From NCBI RefSeq assembly GCF_937616625.2, contig NC_065570.1, positions 41,485,665-41,549,664 of the forward strand: a stretch of DNA of 64,000 nt, in the 5' to 3' direction. A program made the translations under genes and the position numbers. The notes beneath the pieces were generated by a model. That model searched no databases and was not told where the DNA came from. It worked only from the letters and a program-made list of their open reading frames with translations. This document shows, piece after piece, positions 21,521 to 32,180 of this stretch (position 1 is its first letter; each line of letters opens with the position of its first letter). The stretch comes from Mercurialis annua. Its lineage: Eukaryota > Streptophyta > Magnoliopsida > Malpighiales > Euphorbiaceae.

Positions 21521-22132
21521 ATTTTTAATTTTCTTTTTGGCCTTCGCCTTGTTTGTATAAGATTTAATAATCTTGATCTTTTATGAATATATAACTTTTT
21601 TCTTTATTGTGGATTCGAATGCTTGTCTTATTTTATTTTTTGCTTTGTATTTCGCCTGATTCGTTCGCCTGTGATTTATTTCATTGTTGATGGGGAGTTA
21701 GTCTTTACTTAGAGACGTTCTTGGTATTTTCCGAGTCGATTTGTCCTTTTCTTGTTTTTGTATTATATCAGGAGTTAATTTGAACTCCATTTTTAATTGG
21801 CATTTTGCCTTATTTGAGAGTTAATCTAACTCTTATTTTGGTGTTTCGCCTTCTGCAAGATAATCTAAACTCTTAATTTGGCATTTTCGCCTTGTGTGAG
21901 TTAATCTAAACTCAATTTTTATCGTTTCGCCTTTGCTCGAGTTTAATTAAAACTCTTTGTCTTTGGTTCTTTGCTTTCTTTTCTGGTTCCTTTTTCGTGT
22001 ATAGCGGATCACACATTACTTGAAAACTAAACTTTTATTAATATAATAACTGCTTACAAAATTTTAAAGATAATTGTAACATCATCGGGTATGACACAAA
22101 GTCTATACTAGCGATGGGTTATTTAACTTCTT
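21521..22132 (-). other. Spacer between antisense ORF and protease
   Basis: About 600 bp of T-rich sequence. Four loosely similar phrases at ~21770-21960 repeat the pattern GAGTTAATCTAAACTC followed by TTTCGCCTT, each inverted within itself (GAGTT/AACTC). No gene is seen. This is where pol has been lost. Confidence 0.6.
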
Positions 22133-22655
22133 CTACTCTCCATTCTTCTCTAGTTTGCTTTCTTGGAGATCTACAACAGACTCGTCGTAGTATTTTTTGG
22201 CGATGTTGTGGTCTCCTCTCAGCGTTAGTACTCCCTTCTCAGTCGGTACTTTCATTGCCAGGGCTCTTATGCTAGTTACTGCAGTTGAATCGTGGAAGAA
22301 AAGTCTCCCTAGGATGACATTGTATGTCAGTTCCATGTCCATTATATTATAGGGACATGACCTTCTTGTTGATCCCCCTTTCCACGCCGATTATGACTTC
22401 CAAAGTAACAGCACCTAGTGGGTTGATTGAGGGGCCTGCGAGCCCAGATAGCGGGATCGGTACTCGGCGCAACCTTGCTACAGTTCCTTCCAGCATCTTA
22501 TATGCAACATTCGTCATCAGATTTACAGCACTTCCTTCATCAATAAGGATTTGCTCCATATTCCAATTTTCAATTATGGTTGTTACCACCAAGGCGTCAT
22601 TATGGGCCGCTTTCACATGTTCGTAATCCTCAACGTCGAAGATCACCGATGGCAT
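22133..22655 (-). pseudogene. Aspartic protease of the Tat-type element (split by frameshift/stop)
   Basis: Frame 22655-22347 contains HNDALVVTTIIENWNMEQIL followed by IDEGSAVNLM. This is the retropepsin active-site region, with D39 (22539-22541) as the catalytic aspartate and DEGS in place of the usual DTGS or DGGS. Frame 22342-22133 continues with YNVILGRLFFHDSTAVTS, the C-terminal half, and KVPTEKGVLTLRGD. The domain is typical of Tat-lineage elements and would cleave Gag-Pol. The two halves are in different frames with a stop between them, so it is not functional as is. Confidence 0.85.
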
Positions 22656-22661
22656 GTGGGT

Positions 22662-24612
22662 TTATTTTATGTTCATCACTTCTCTCCTTTGTTTTCTTCT
22701 GATAGTCGAACTGTTGTGCCCTCCTCCATTGATCATGTGTATGGTTCTCAAAATTTTGGATGGCCTCTCTTCTTCTTTTTTCTTTCCTTTGTCGTCTCTG
22801 CTCCTCTTCTCTCCCTTGCCACTGCTTTTTGTTTTGTGAGCTATGAACTTCCTCAGCTTTCCTAGATCTATCATTCTCTCAATTTTCATTTTTAGGTCTC
22901 GGCACCCATCCGTTTCGTGCCCATAATCCTCATGAAACTTGCAGTATTTCCTTGTGTCTCTGATTTCATCTTTCATATTAGGCGGTCACACCACGTTTTT
23001 TACATTTTCTTTGATGCACATAAGGACATTTGTTCGGCTGGTGTTCAGCGGTGTATAGTTTAGTTCATCATCTCGGGGTTCGTAACGCGGTTCGTATCTT
23101 CCCTGGGGGCCAATAGCCTATTCTCTTCAAGTCTCCCTCGCCTATCTTCCGATCTTGATTTCGACTTCTCTTTGGGTTTTTCTTTTGATTCCTTCCCCTT
23201 CGCCTCTTTTCCGCGAATGGCCCTGCGGCCTTTGTCTAGCTCGAAGTATTTTTGGGCTATGCCCATCAGGTTTGAGAAAGTGGTTGGTTTGTTAACCAAC
23301 AGTTTATCCACTAATTTGCCGAATCGTGTTCCTTCTCGTAATGCTTAAGTTGCCATGTCAACATTCAAGTTGTCTATCTTCATAACTTGCTTGTTGAATC
23401 GTTCAAGGTAGATTCTTAGTGTTTCTCCTTCCTCCTAAATACACGACCTCAGGATGCTGGTGGTCGTTTTTGCTGGTATATTAGTGAGATACATGTTGAG
23501 AAATTCCGTTGATAGCGATGCGAAGCTCTTGATCGACCCAGGTTTGAGCTTGTTGTACCATCTCTGGGCGGTTCCTGTGAGGGTGGTTGGGAACACTCGA
23601 CACAGGATCGCGTCTGATACGCTTAACAACCCCATGGTGGCAGTGAATCTGGACGTATGGTCCTTTGGATCTCCTTCTCTGTTGAAAATTGGCAAGGTGG
23701 GCAATTTCATGTTATATGGGATTGTCTCCTCCATTATCTCGGCTGAAAGGGGCGAACCCTTCAACCTGAGGTCATCTATGTCAACCTCTTCAGATTTCAT
23801 CCTTTTTAACGCCTTGACAATCTTTTCTTCCAGGTCCTCCTCAACGACGTATGTAACTTTACTTTTCTGGGGTGATTCTGAGGATTCGTCCTCCCCTTCC
23901 TAGTGTTTCTTCTTTGACTGCGCTTTTTCTGCGTCTTTCTGTTTTTTGCTCTTTGGTGGCGCATCCTCCTTTTCTTTCTCCCTTCGTTCCTCTTTTTGTA
24001 TAATTGAACCCGCTTCGGGCGTCGTCCTGATTCTCGCCGTTTCTAGGCGCTTCTCTCGGGGTTTCTTCTTCAGAATCATCTCTTCTATGTTCATGATTCT
24101 CTGGGCTATTTTCCTCTTCGTTTCTCCCTTCGTTCCTTCCTTCGCTTTTCCCTTCGTTTCTCCTTCCGTTTCTTTGTTCGTTCCTTCCTCTGGTTGGCCC
24201 TTAACGGCCTAGCTCTAGGTTTTCTGTTCAGCCCCTTCATCTGGCAGAAGTTTTCCCTTAGGATCTTCATTATTCCGTCATGGTTGTCGTTTGTTCTCTT
24301 GACTTTGTTGGACAGTCTTTCAAGGTTTTTCTAGACAGACTCTAGCACTTTTTTTAGAATTTTGTTATAGAGATCTTGTGCTGCCAAGCCTGGCGTTTGT
24401 TCTCCATCAGCCCCTAAATTGAAAGAAATCGGATTTCTTACCCTTATTGGATTTTTTTGGTACTGGGGAGTGGAGGAGGTTCCTCCGGTGTTACTTTTCC
24501 CAGCAGAGCTATGCATTCCGTCTTCAGTAACATTAATGATCTCCTGTGTGTTTTGGGGGTCCATTGGCTGTTTGTCTTTGAGGTTCATTCTGTCATAAGT
24601 CATATTCTTCAA
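22662..24612 (-). pseudogene. gag of the Tat-type element (several frameshifts)
   Basis: Four minus-strand segments make up gag. 24612-24331 is an N-terminal hydrophilic region (MKNMTYDRMNLKDKQP), followed by a very charged Arg/Glu-rich tract to ~23900. 23800-23435 is the core gag domain with LPIFNREGDPKDHTSRF and LCRVFPTTLTGTAQRWYNKL. 23311-23060 is a Lys/Arg-rich stretch. 22976-22662 contains a zinc-knuckle-like motif, YCKFHEDYGHETDGCRDLK (~22890-22946), and the IERMIDLGKLRKFI helix. Gag would package element RNA. Stops and shifts at ~23430 and ~22985 break it. Protease follows directly downstream. Confidence 0.88.
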
Positions 24613-24663
24613 TAGTATTTGTTTGACTTCGAAAAAGCTCCTTCAATTTGAAGTTGTCAAGCT

Positions 24664-24684
24664 TTTCCTACAGACGGCGCCAAT
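24664..24684 (-). other. Primer-binding site of the Tat-type element
   Basis: Immediately inside the 5' LTR the minus strand reads ATTGGCGCCGTCTGTAGGA. The TGGCGCCGTCTGTgGGA pattern is the usual primer-binding site of Tat-type plant gypsy elements and begins with TGG, the complement of a tRNA CCA end. Confidence 0.85.
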
Positions 24685-25288
24685 TGATGGAGTCTGCCTT
24701 CTGATACGGTAAATTAGACATTCAAAACAGGGTAGAAGCTAACCGGACGGTGGTTGTCCGATTAACTCTCCGATGCTAAAGTCCGTTTAGAATTTTGGGC
24801 AGCGTTTTGAGTATATGAATGTAATTGTGTGTTTAGACATACCTCAAACTCCTTTTATAGTAGATGATAGCATACCTAGTAGATTTGTAGTAGGAAAGTG
24901 AATTCCACTTTGTAAGGTTTGACCCTGATTAGGAGTAATATTCTTTATTCTGACATGAGTCCTATTTAGGGAACGTATTCCTAAATAGTCTCCTCTTTTT
25001 ATGTTAGAGGTTATTTTTCTAAGTTGAAGTTTGTATCCAAATAGGTATGATATTTGAAAATATTCAGTAGATCTAGTAATTTGTCCGAATCCCAGAGTCG
25101 ACGCACTTTGTCCGAGTTCTCAAGGATCCGGCATTATTCCTGGCAGGTGTTGATTCAGTGGAGGCGGATCCTATGGATTCGGCCACCTGTTTCGTATGTT
25201 TGGCCCTTCGGGTGGGAGTTCAGTATCGTCTGAGAATGGATCTCCTGCGACTCGGATCCATTATAGTTAAGAAAGGCGGTATCCATCA
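24685..25288 (-). repeat. 5' LTR (604 bp) of the Tat-type element
   Basis: It starts TGATGGAGTC, ends ATCCATCA, and is followed by the target-site duplication TTTAC (25289-25293). A minus-strand TATA box (CTATAAAAGG, 24851-24860) fits a promoter for a minus-strand transcript. Confidence 0.93.
24851..24860 (-). promoter_or_regulatory. TATA box in the 5' LTR
   Basis: The minus strand reads CTATAAAAGGAG. The equivalent position in the 3' LTR keeps CTATAAAAAGAG. It is the only good TATA candidate in this LTR. Confidence 0.55.
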
Positions 25289-25293
25289 TTTAC

Positions 25294-25973
25294 AATTATA
25301 TTGTCAAAATCCGAATATCATTATTTTATTTTTCTGTTTTGACTATTTTGCAGGGCTCTTTTTAAGGAGAATATTTTAGAACTCTTGAAAACAGGATATT
25401 GAAGGGAAGACCTTAACCCATTCTTAGCACATACTGTTTTATTTATTAAAATTGAATTTATAAATTCCTTTAGATAACTTTTCATGTTCATCATAAATTA
25501 TGATCTATACAAATATTTTTTTTATCTGGAACACATTTGAATTTGGATCAATATAAACGACTGGACATATTGCTTTGATTGTTCAATTTGGTGAAATCCT
25601 GAATGCAATAAAGTTCTTTTAGTTTTTTTAGTTAATGTATAAAAATTAAAGAGAATCTTTATTCATATTAAATTAAAAATTAAAATTTAAAAATAGTCAA
25701 TATAATTATAAAAACAAATGCATAAAATATATTGTTTAATAAGGGGATAAACAAATAATGACGGAATATTTTTCTACCATTAAAGTTATTAATTATGAGG
25801 GAATTATATTGTCGCTGTAAAAATATATTAATTACTAGAGTTATATTTTCCGTCATTATTACTTTTAATTATGGAGGCTATTACCACAGGTCATGATGAG
25901 AATTTTATCCTCGTTATAATATTATAACGACGAGATTTTAACTAAACATGATGGGTTTTTTCGTCGTAGAGCA
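25294..25973. other. CACTA interior, AT-rich
   Basis: No coding signal. From ~25755 it contains words such as GACGG, TCGTCGTA and TAACGACGAG, which are typical of CACTA subterminal regions and lead to a possible second terminus at 25986. Confidence 0.45.
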
Positions 25974-25986
25974 TTTTGTTATAGTG
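25974..25986. mobile_element. Possible second CACTA terminus
   Basis: TTTTGTTATAGTG ends in the CACTA signature (reverse complement CACTATAACAAAA) and is preceded by GTCGTAGAGC and GACGAG subterminal words. No matching left end with a 3-bp duplication was found. It may be the relic of a second element nested in, or adjacent to, the larger CACTA. Confidence 0.4.
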
Positions 25987-25989
25987 CTC

Positions 25990-26599
25990 TAATTGTACAA
26001 AAACATTTGTCACAACATGTTTAAAAGTGATAAAATTTATTTCATCATCATAACTATATTTTTAATATACAATGATAAAATATTTTTTTGACAAAAAACA
26101 TGACTACTTGTTATAGTGACGAAAATATTTGACAAAATATTAATTTATCATAATATCATTTAATTTTACTTAATTGCTGTAAAAGGAAATTTGCCACTAT
26201 ATTTTTAAATATTATGATAAAAATTATTTTATTATCATAACTATATTTTTAATATATGATGAGAAAATATTTTTTACTTTGTCACAAAAAATATAATTAC
26301 TTTTAATATAGACAAAAATATTTGACAAAATAATAAGTTATCATAATATCATTTTGTTTTACTGTAATTGTGACAAAAGAAAATTTGTTATCATGTAACT
26401 ATACTTTTGATATAGAATGGCAAAATTGTTTTTTGGCAAAAAAGTATAATTATTTTTATTATTGACAAAAATATTTGACAAAATACTAATTTATCTTAAT
26501 ATCATTTAATTTTACTCTAATTGTGACAAAACAATTATCACAACATTTTTAAATATTATGATAAAATATATTTTATCATTGTAAATATATTTTTAATAT
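25990..26599. repeat. CACTA subterminal repeats, block 1
   Basis: Degenerate units contain AAATATTTGACAAAATATTAA, then TTATCATAATATCATTTAATT, then TTTACT-TAATTGTGACAAAA. Anchors fall at about 26155, 26345 and 26500, so the unit is roughly 155-190 bp. The array continues in block 2 after the solo LTR. Confidence 0.75.
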
Positions 26600-26604
26600 A
26601 CAGC

Positions 26605-28842
26605 TGTAGACACCTATTTTTCGGAAAGATAAAAAGTGATAACGAACTGAAGCATCCAATGATGATTTTCAGAGAAACCAGTCCGGTTGACGAGCTTTCG
26701 ATTTTCTTGTTGGAATCTAAGCAGGCGTAATCTGTGTACTGTTGCAAATTTGGAGGATTAAAACGTAATTAGGTGTAAATAGCCCATAAAAATACAAAGA
26801 AATTGTAATATAAGTCTAGAAATTGGACTAATTGACATATCTTAGAAGTTTATGGGCCAATTTGCAAGTTTGACGGACTGAAATTGAACTTAACCAAATC
26901 TATGGGGCCCGGGGAACCGTTTTTGACACGTTAGGGCCCCAAAATGCACTTTTAGCAATCTTTTACTCAGCCACCAATCCTAAATCCAAATTTAATTATA
27001 AAGTTAGAGTTTAAAGCTAATCTTAACACTTAATAACTTATCACTTCACACACTTTCACCCTAGAATATTATAGAATGTTCTAAAAGATTCTAGGAAACC
27101 CTAGATCACCCCTTACTACTATAAATACAGCCTTAAGCCAGCCTGGCTAAAGGTACCCTAGAAATTGGAAAGTAGTATATACACACTAAAATCCAGTCCT
27201 GAAAACACTTAACACGTGTTAATTATCCAAGAACGCGGCATCTGCATGGATTCGAAGCTCGATTTCGCATCCACTTCGCCAACAAACGAGCCAAGGACTC
27301 AGATCGGTAATTCTGAGGACCCGCTATAATTATTCCTTTGATTTTTTGTGCCATGAATATCATGATTGCTGTAATTATTTGTTTTACGATGTATTGTTAG
27401 CTTATGTGTTAATTTTATCCATAGAATTGCAATAAATAGCTTAATCACTAAATTGCCAAATCGCCATAAAATTCAATGAAAAGCATGTTAATCACTACAA
27501 TTAGCTGTTTTTAATGTTCAAAACCAGAAAACAATCAATTAGGCGCCTTAGAATGCATAGTTGCTGCCCCTAAATTATTTTTTTACCTAAATGAGCTTTA
27601 AACACTCTAAAATTGCTGTTTTTGGATTTCTTGTTTGATTTTATGCAGTTTTGACTATTTTTTCATGAGAAACGGACTTGAAACAAGTGAGAAAAACGCG
27701 AAACAAAATTCCAGAACTACTGCCGATGAACCGCCACCGCCGCTGTAACCGGCGCCGCCGCCACAGCAAACCGGCGGCGCTGCCACGCCATCCTGCGAAA
27801 CGGACTTGAAACAAGTGAGAAAAATATTAGTGTAGTTTAATATTTTGTAGTGTAACGGATCAGACCCGATGTAAAACAGACTCAGAAGTCCAAATATGTA
27901 ACATAGTGTATAAACCGGGCCCACGAGCCCGAGGCCCAACAAACCTGCAATTTCCATAGCCGGTTACGGGCTAACTCGAACTCGGAATTGACTCCGAATC
28001 AAACCAGTAGAACCGAATTAACAAGGCGCACAACTCCCGTGGTCTGACCGAGAGCCCATTCTGACCAGACCGATAGGCAAAACCCGCGCGAGTGCCAGGC
28101 ACTCAAAGTCAACGAGGTTGAAAAGTTTCTCTAACCTTATATGTATATCCAACTTCCGCTGAGCATGCCAGCACTTTCCATTGTTTTCCAAAAGCATTCC
28201 AAATTAAATAATAACCAGTTAGAGGACTAATCACCTAAAATTGGCCCATTAATGCAATTACAGCCCATCATTTAGACATCGTAGAACTAATACAAAAATG
28301 TAGTAACGGTTGTATATGTTTTTCAAGACTCAACTAATAAAATCAATCAACACTAATACATATGGTTTTTAGGCATTGTGCATGTAATCAATCAAGACAA
28401 TTAGACTTATACTATTTGCTAGAAACCTCTAAGGTTAGATAAATGTTTAGGAGTATCTGATACTTACCTCAAAATCTCAGTCCAGATCGAGTCATATGCG
28501 CGTCAAACGTGTTTACAACTTTCATACTTGTTTATTTACAGCCTTCATATCCTGTGAACTGCATATAATGTTGAGATGAGAATATAAAATTAACATGTCC
28601 TATAAATAAAGCCGGTAATCAATAAGTCAAGCATAAGAGTCTCGGGGAGGTCCACGAACCCTAGTCTTTGGTCCGATGCAGGATAGTCTTACCAGAGGCG
28701 AGCAAGGCTATCTAGTCTGTTAAAAGGAATTTCCTAGTTGAACTAGGTAGCGACTCCATTTTTCAAACCATTTCAAGATTGAGAAGTCAGCCATAAGCCT
28801 TGGGCAAGCGGCCCCCGAACCCCGCTCCCCGCTCAGCTCACA
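26605..28842 (+). mobile_element. Solo LTR (TGTAGACACC type) in the CACTA repeats
   Basis: It starts TGTAGACACC and ends GCTCACA. The flanking 5-mers are ACAGC (26600-26604) and ACAAC (28843-28847), which fit a target-site duplication with one later change. The CACTA repeat reads on normally from 28848. A TATA box lies at 27119-27127. The 3' part (28640-28842) contains a block TAGCGACTCCATTTTTC and GCGGCCCCCGAACCCCGCT that recurs reverse-complemented at 48749-48990. GC-rich CCGCCGCC repeats at 27725-27790 give a glycine-rich frame I do not regard as a gene. No gag or pol is present. Confidence 0.72.
27117..27128 (+). promoter_or_regulatory. TATA box of the solo LTR
   Basis: TACTATAAATACAG follows an A-rich region with AACCCTAGATCACC. 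The related minus-strand LTR has CTTATAAATAGAG at the matching place (50254-50266), which supports a conserved promoter. Confidence 0.55.
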
Positions 28843-28847
28843 ACAAC

Positions 28848-29650
28848 GACATAACATTTTTTGGCAAAAAACTTTCTCACATAAAACATAATCAATTTTA
28901 CAGTGACAAAAATATTTAACAAAATATTAATTTATCATAATATCATTTAATATTACTTTAATAGTTACACAAAAAACTCTGTCACAACATTTCTAAATAT
29001 TATGATAAAATTTATTTTATTATTATAACTATATTTTTAATATAAAGTGACAGATCATTTTTTTTTGACAAAATACTTTATCACAAAAATACATACACTT
29101 TTTATGCTAACAATTTTTTTGATAAAATATTAATTTATCATAATATGATTTAATTTTACTATAACTGTGACAAGAAAATTTATCACAACATTTTTAATAT
29201 TATGATCAAATTTATTTTATCATCATAACCATATTTTACATATACAGTGACAAATTATTTTTTGACAAATTTTTTTATCACAAAAAACATAATCACTTTT
29301 TATAATGATAAAAATATTTGACAAAATATTAATTTATTATAATATCATTTAATTTTACTCTAATTGTGATAAAAGAACATTTGTCCTAATATTTTTAAAT
29401 ATTATGATAAAATTTATTTTACCATCATAACTATTTCTTTTAAGATATATTGAAAAACTACCTTTTTAGCAAAATATTTTATCATAAAAAACATAATTAC
29501 TTTTTACAGGACAAAAATATTTGACAAACTATTAACTTGTCGTAATATCAATTTATTTTATTCTAATTGTGACAAAATATTTTTTTGTCACAATTAACCT
29601 ATTTATTATGATAAAATATAGTTTGTCAAATATTTTTTATTCACAATAAA
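28848..29650. repeat. CACTA subterminal repeats, block 2
   Basis: At least four more units of the block 1 type, with anchors (TTTAATTTTACT and variants) near 28943, 29148, 29345 and 29548, a spacing of about 200 bp. They run up to the right CACTA end at 29667. Confidence 0.75.
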
Positions 29651-30333
29651 GAAACTTTCTTGTAGTGTTTAGACTCCAATAAACATGGACTGAATCAAAA
29701 TTGCCGAGGTGGCATAATGATTTGATGATGATATTATATTATCACTCTCAAGATGGAGCATAGACATTGTATATCTCATGACCCGATTTACACACGAAAC
29801 TCGAGCCGAGACCGGCGCTAGGAAATGCGAGTGATTGCTCCGAATCCCGTAGCAAGCCTAAAAACCTTTACAAATTCTTCGCGTTTTACGAATATAAAAA
29901 GGTTTGCAACCTCATTATAGAAACACTTTTAAACCTTTTTTGAAAACACATTCATAAACTGTGATTGTATCTTTAGACATCAGGGCATAATTGCCATTCC
30001 ATATAACATATTAGCTCCGTCCAAATACAATGTCAACAATATGAAAACTAGGTCATAAAAATTCTGATTGTATTTCAAGAAACCACAGTGCAAACATTAA
30101 TCTCTTATGCTGCACCTGCTCTATTTCAATAAAATGCTAAAATGATAAAAATATAAAATCAGGGTATCTCACAAACAAATGGTCAAAGTATTTTAGAAAA
30201 CACGCAGCTTTTAAAACATATATCTTATACAATAGCTCAAACCAGAGTTTATTAAAATATCATGAACTACTGTAAATAGAAAGACAAACTTTTGGGTACC
30301 CAACTACTTGCAGCTATAGAGGTGAGGTTGACA

Positions 30334-30959
30334 ACTTCATTTCCATAAAAAAAAACTCTCTCAACTCTCTCCTTCTCCTTTCACAAATCCTAATAGCCTC
30401 CTCTTTGGGGAGATGATTTTTGGCCAATCTTTGGTCAAAAATCACCTCCTCACGCTCAAATCTTCTTATAAATCGCTAAAAATAAATGATTTTATCATAT
30501 AAGTAAGTTTATTATTTTATTTTGATTTTATCTACTCTTCCTGAGTTTATCATTTCTATAGAGGATTTTTTTTCAAAGATGGAGTTTTGCAAGAAATTAT
30601 CTACTTGGAAGATCTACTCTCCGGTAATTTTTTCGGCATCTTAGGTTTCTACTTCGGCATCTCCGGGATGTTTTGGCGCATCAAAAACTTATTTTATAGA
30701 TCTAAATGTTTGCAATTTCTTATTGGGTTTATATGTGTTTTAGATCTATATATTTATGTTGTAATCTTTGATATCTATAATTTTATTTTATTAGTAATGT
30801 ATTTGGGTGACCCATAGTTGTTATTGTAGCCCTATTCGATGACTGTATTTTTGCAGCTCTCATCATCTTCTCTTGAATAGTTTACTCAATGTGTTGAGAA
30901 ACCGTTCATGCAATTTTCATTATTATCATTAATGAAAGTTTTAGCCTTTGACAAAAACA
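30334..30959 (+). mobile_element. Short retroposed element with 18-bp target-site duplication
   Basis: The phrase ATAGAGGTGAGGTTGACA occurs at 30316-30333 and again at 30960-30977, bracketing ~626 bp that interrupts the LTR. The insert ends AATGAAAGTTTTAGCCTTTG plus ACAAAAACA, an A-rich tail of the kind seen at the end of LINE A (AATAAAATTCGGTTTATTG plus an A run). The 5' part starts with CTCTCTCAACTCTCTCC. The only sizeable frame (30587-30817) is hydrophobic and not recognised. It is a LINE-mobilised SINE-like element, an internally deleted LINE or a processed transcript. Confidence 0.7.
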
Positions 30960-31042
30960 ATAGAGGTGAGGTTGACATTAACTACCATAAAAATTATGGA
31001 GGTCCGACCTCGTAAGTTGATAACCTGAAAGGTGAAAAATTT

Positions 31043-31057
31043 GGGGGGGGGGGGGGG
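31043..31057 (+). repeat. 15-base G tract
   Basis: A simple homopolymer within the family X LTR, at the place where related LTRs have GAGGGGGTCAG or CGGGGTCAG. It probably expanded by slippage. Confidence 0.7.
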
Positions 31058-32075
31058 TTCAAAAGAATAAATATTTATGAGTGAGTCTATAATTTTACAA
31101 TTTAATATTTAAATTGCATATATAATTAATTAGTTATGTATAAATGTATTACCAATTAATCGATGTAGATGAAACCCTACTAGGCAAACTATTGCATGGG
31201 TCTTAACCAACAGAACTTGGGCCTTAGACTGTGAAGTGAATCACTACCGTCTAATCTAGGATGTTTGGGCCATAACCATGAAACTGCCATCACAATATTA
31301 CCTGTGACTGTAATCGTGTTACCGCCATCTTAGATTGTTAAGTCAGGGTCGCTAGCACTTCCAACGCCCAATGACTTGACTGACCTCTATGTTAAACACA
31401 AGCTCGTATCGAAAACACTACTAATGATCACACAATCTTATTGAACACCAATTGGAAGATTGTTCCAATGGATCTTTCATGGTTTAGTTATGCTAGTGTA
31501 ATTTTTTATTTAAAATAGTTCAAATATAAATATTCAAAAGTAAGAACCACAAAGTAAATTCACAAAACCAATGTCCCCTAAACGTATATGCTCTTGATAG
31601 CCCACTAGTCAAACACCCTAGTATCCTGACTTGGCAGATCAACATTTTCCACATCTAGTTAGAATTCAAACATCAACATATATCAGACATCAAATTCCTA
31701 ACTTTACTACTATCATATAAACTATAATGTTTAATAACTGCTGTTTATAAACGACTCTATAAACAATCATCTAAACAAATCTAAATGTTGAACTTCTTGT
31801 TCAAACTTTAGTACCACTTATGGTATGGACATATAGTCCATTAACATTAATCACTATGATTAATATATGGCTTTATTAAAAGATCACATCATTTTAATAA
31901 ACCGACCAAACGTCTAGGTTCTTTTTAACCTTTTAAACGTCCTAGTTTACGTTTAGTGTTCCGTTAAATTCGAACTTTAAAGTTCCATTTAAAACGTTTT
32001 CTGACAAACCAAAATACGTCAGACTAGTAGGGCAAAAGCCCCACTGAAAAGTCCCTCCGTCTGATAGCCGACCTG

Positions 32076-32180
32076 CCGTGCGAACAACGACAGGTTGTTG
32101 CACGATAGTGCAACAATGTCTGTACATTCGTGCAACTCCCTTGCTGCACTCTCGTGCAGCAAGGGATGCATGTATGTGCA
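32076..32180 (-). repeat. Inverted-repeat cluster in the LTR leader
   Basis: It contains GTTGCACGATAGTGCAAC and TTGCTGCAC-TCTC-GTGCAGCAA, the latter with 9-bp perfect arms, and further GTGCA words. The stem sequence differs from the TGTGCG type at 4300-4405, but the relative place within the LTR is the same. A minus-strand frame (31942-32304) runs across it. Confidence 0.7.

Larger units (their letters stand above)
18472..25288 (-). mobile_element. Complete Tat-type Ty3/gypsy element with antisense ORF, lacking RT and integrase
   Basis: The element is 6,817 bp. The LTRs (18472-19077 and 24685-25288) start TGATG and end CATCA, a perfect 5-bp inverted end. The target-site duplication is TTTAC on both sides. 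The primer-binding site, polypurine tract, gag and protease all read on the minus strand. Where RT, RNase H and integrase should follow protease, there is instead an oppositely oriented frame (19618-21520) of the kind known as an extra antisense ORF in Tat/Retand-like elements. It is therefore a non-autonomous derivative. Confidence 0.93.
17679..29667. mobile_element. CACTA DNA transposon, non-autonomous, carrying nested insertions
   Basis: The left end CACTATAAGAAA and the right end TTTCTTGTAGTG are terminal inverted repeats with the CACTA hallmark (one mismatch in 12). The flanking 3-bp repeats are GTT on the left and TTT on the right, so one base differs. Subterminal DNA at both ends is rich in TTTGTCA/TGACAAA words. 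After subtracting the LTR element (18472-25288) and the solo LTR (26605-28842), about 2.9 kb of CACTA DNA remains. No transposase-like frame is visible. Confidence 0.75.

Noticed and set aside
22324..24212. Long plus-strand frames, for example 22551-22865, 23454-23903 and 23946-24212
   Set aside because: They are opposite-strand shadows of gag and protease of the Tat-type element. Their translations are low-complexity and match nothing.
17679..25986. Pairing the left CACTA end with the terminus at 25986
   Set aside because: Subterminal sequences differ and the 3-bp flanks (GTT and CTC) do not match. The end at 29667 is the better partner.
27655..27957. Minus-strand 100-residue frame with a glycine-rich stretch
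   Set aside because: It arises from the CCGCCGCC-rich patch in a solo LTR. There is no conserved domain, and the rest of the LTR is non-coding.
31043..31057. G tract as a polypurine tract
   Set aside because: It lies inside a family X LTR, not at an LTR border.
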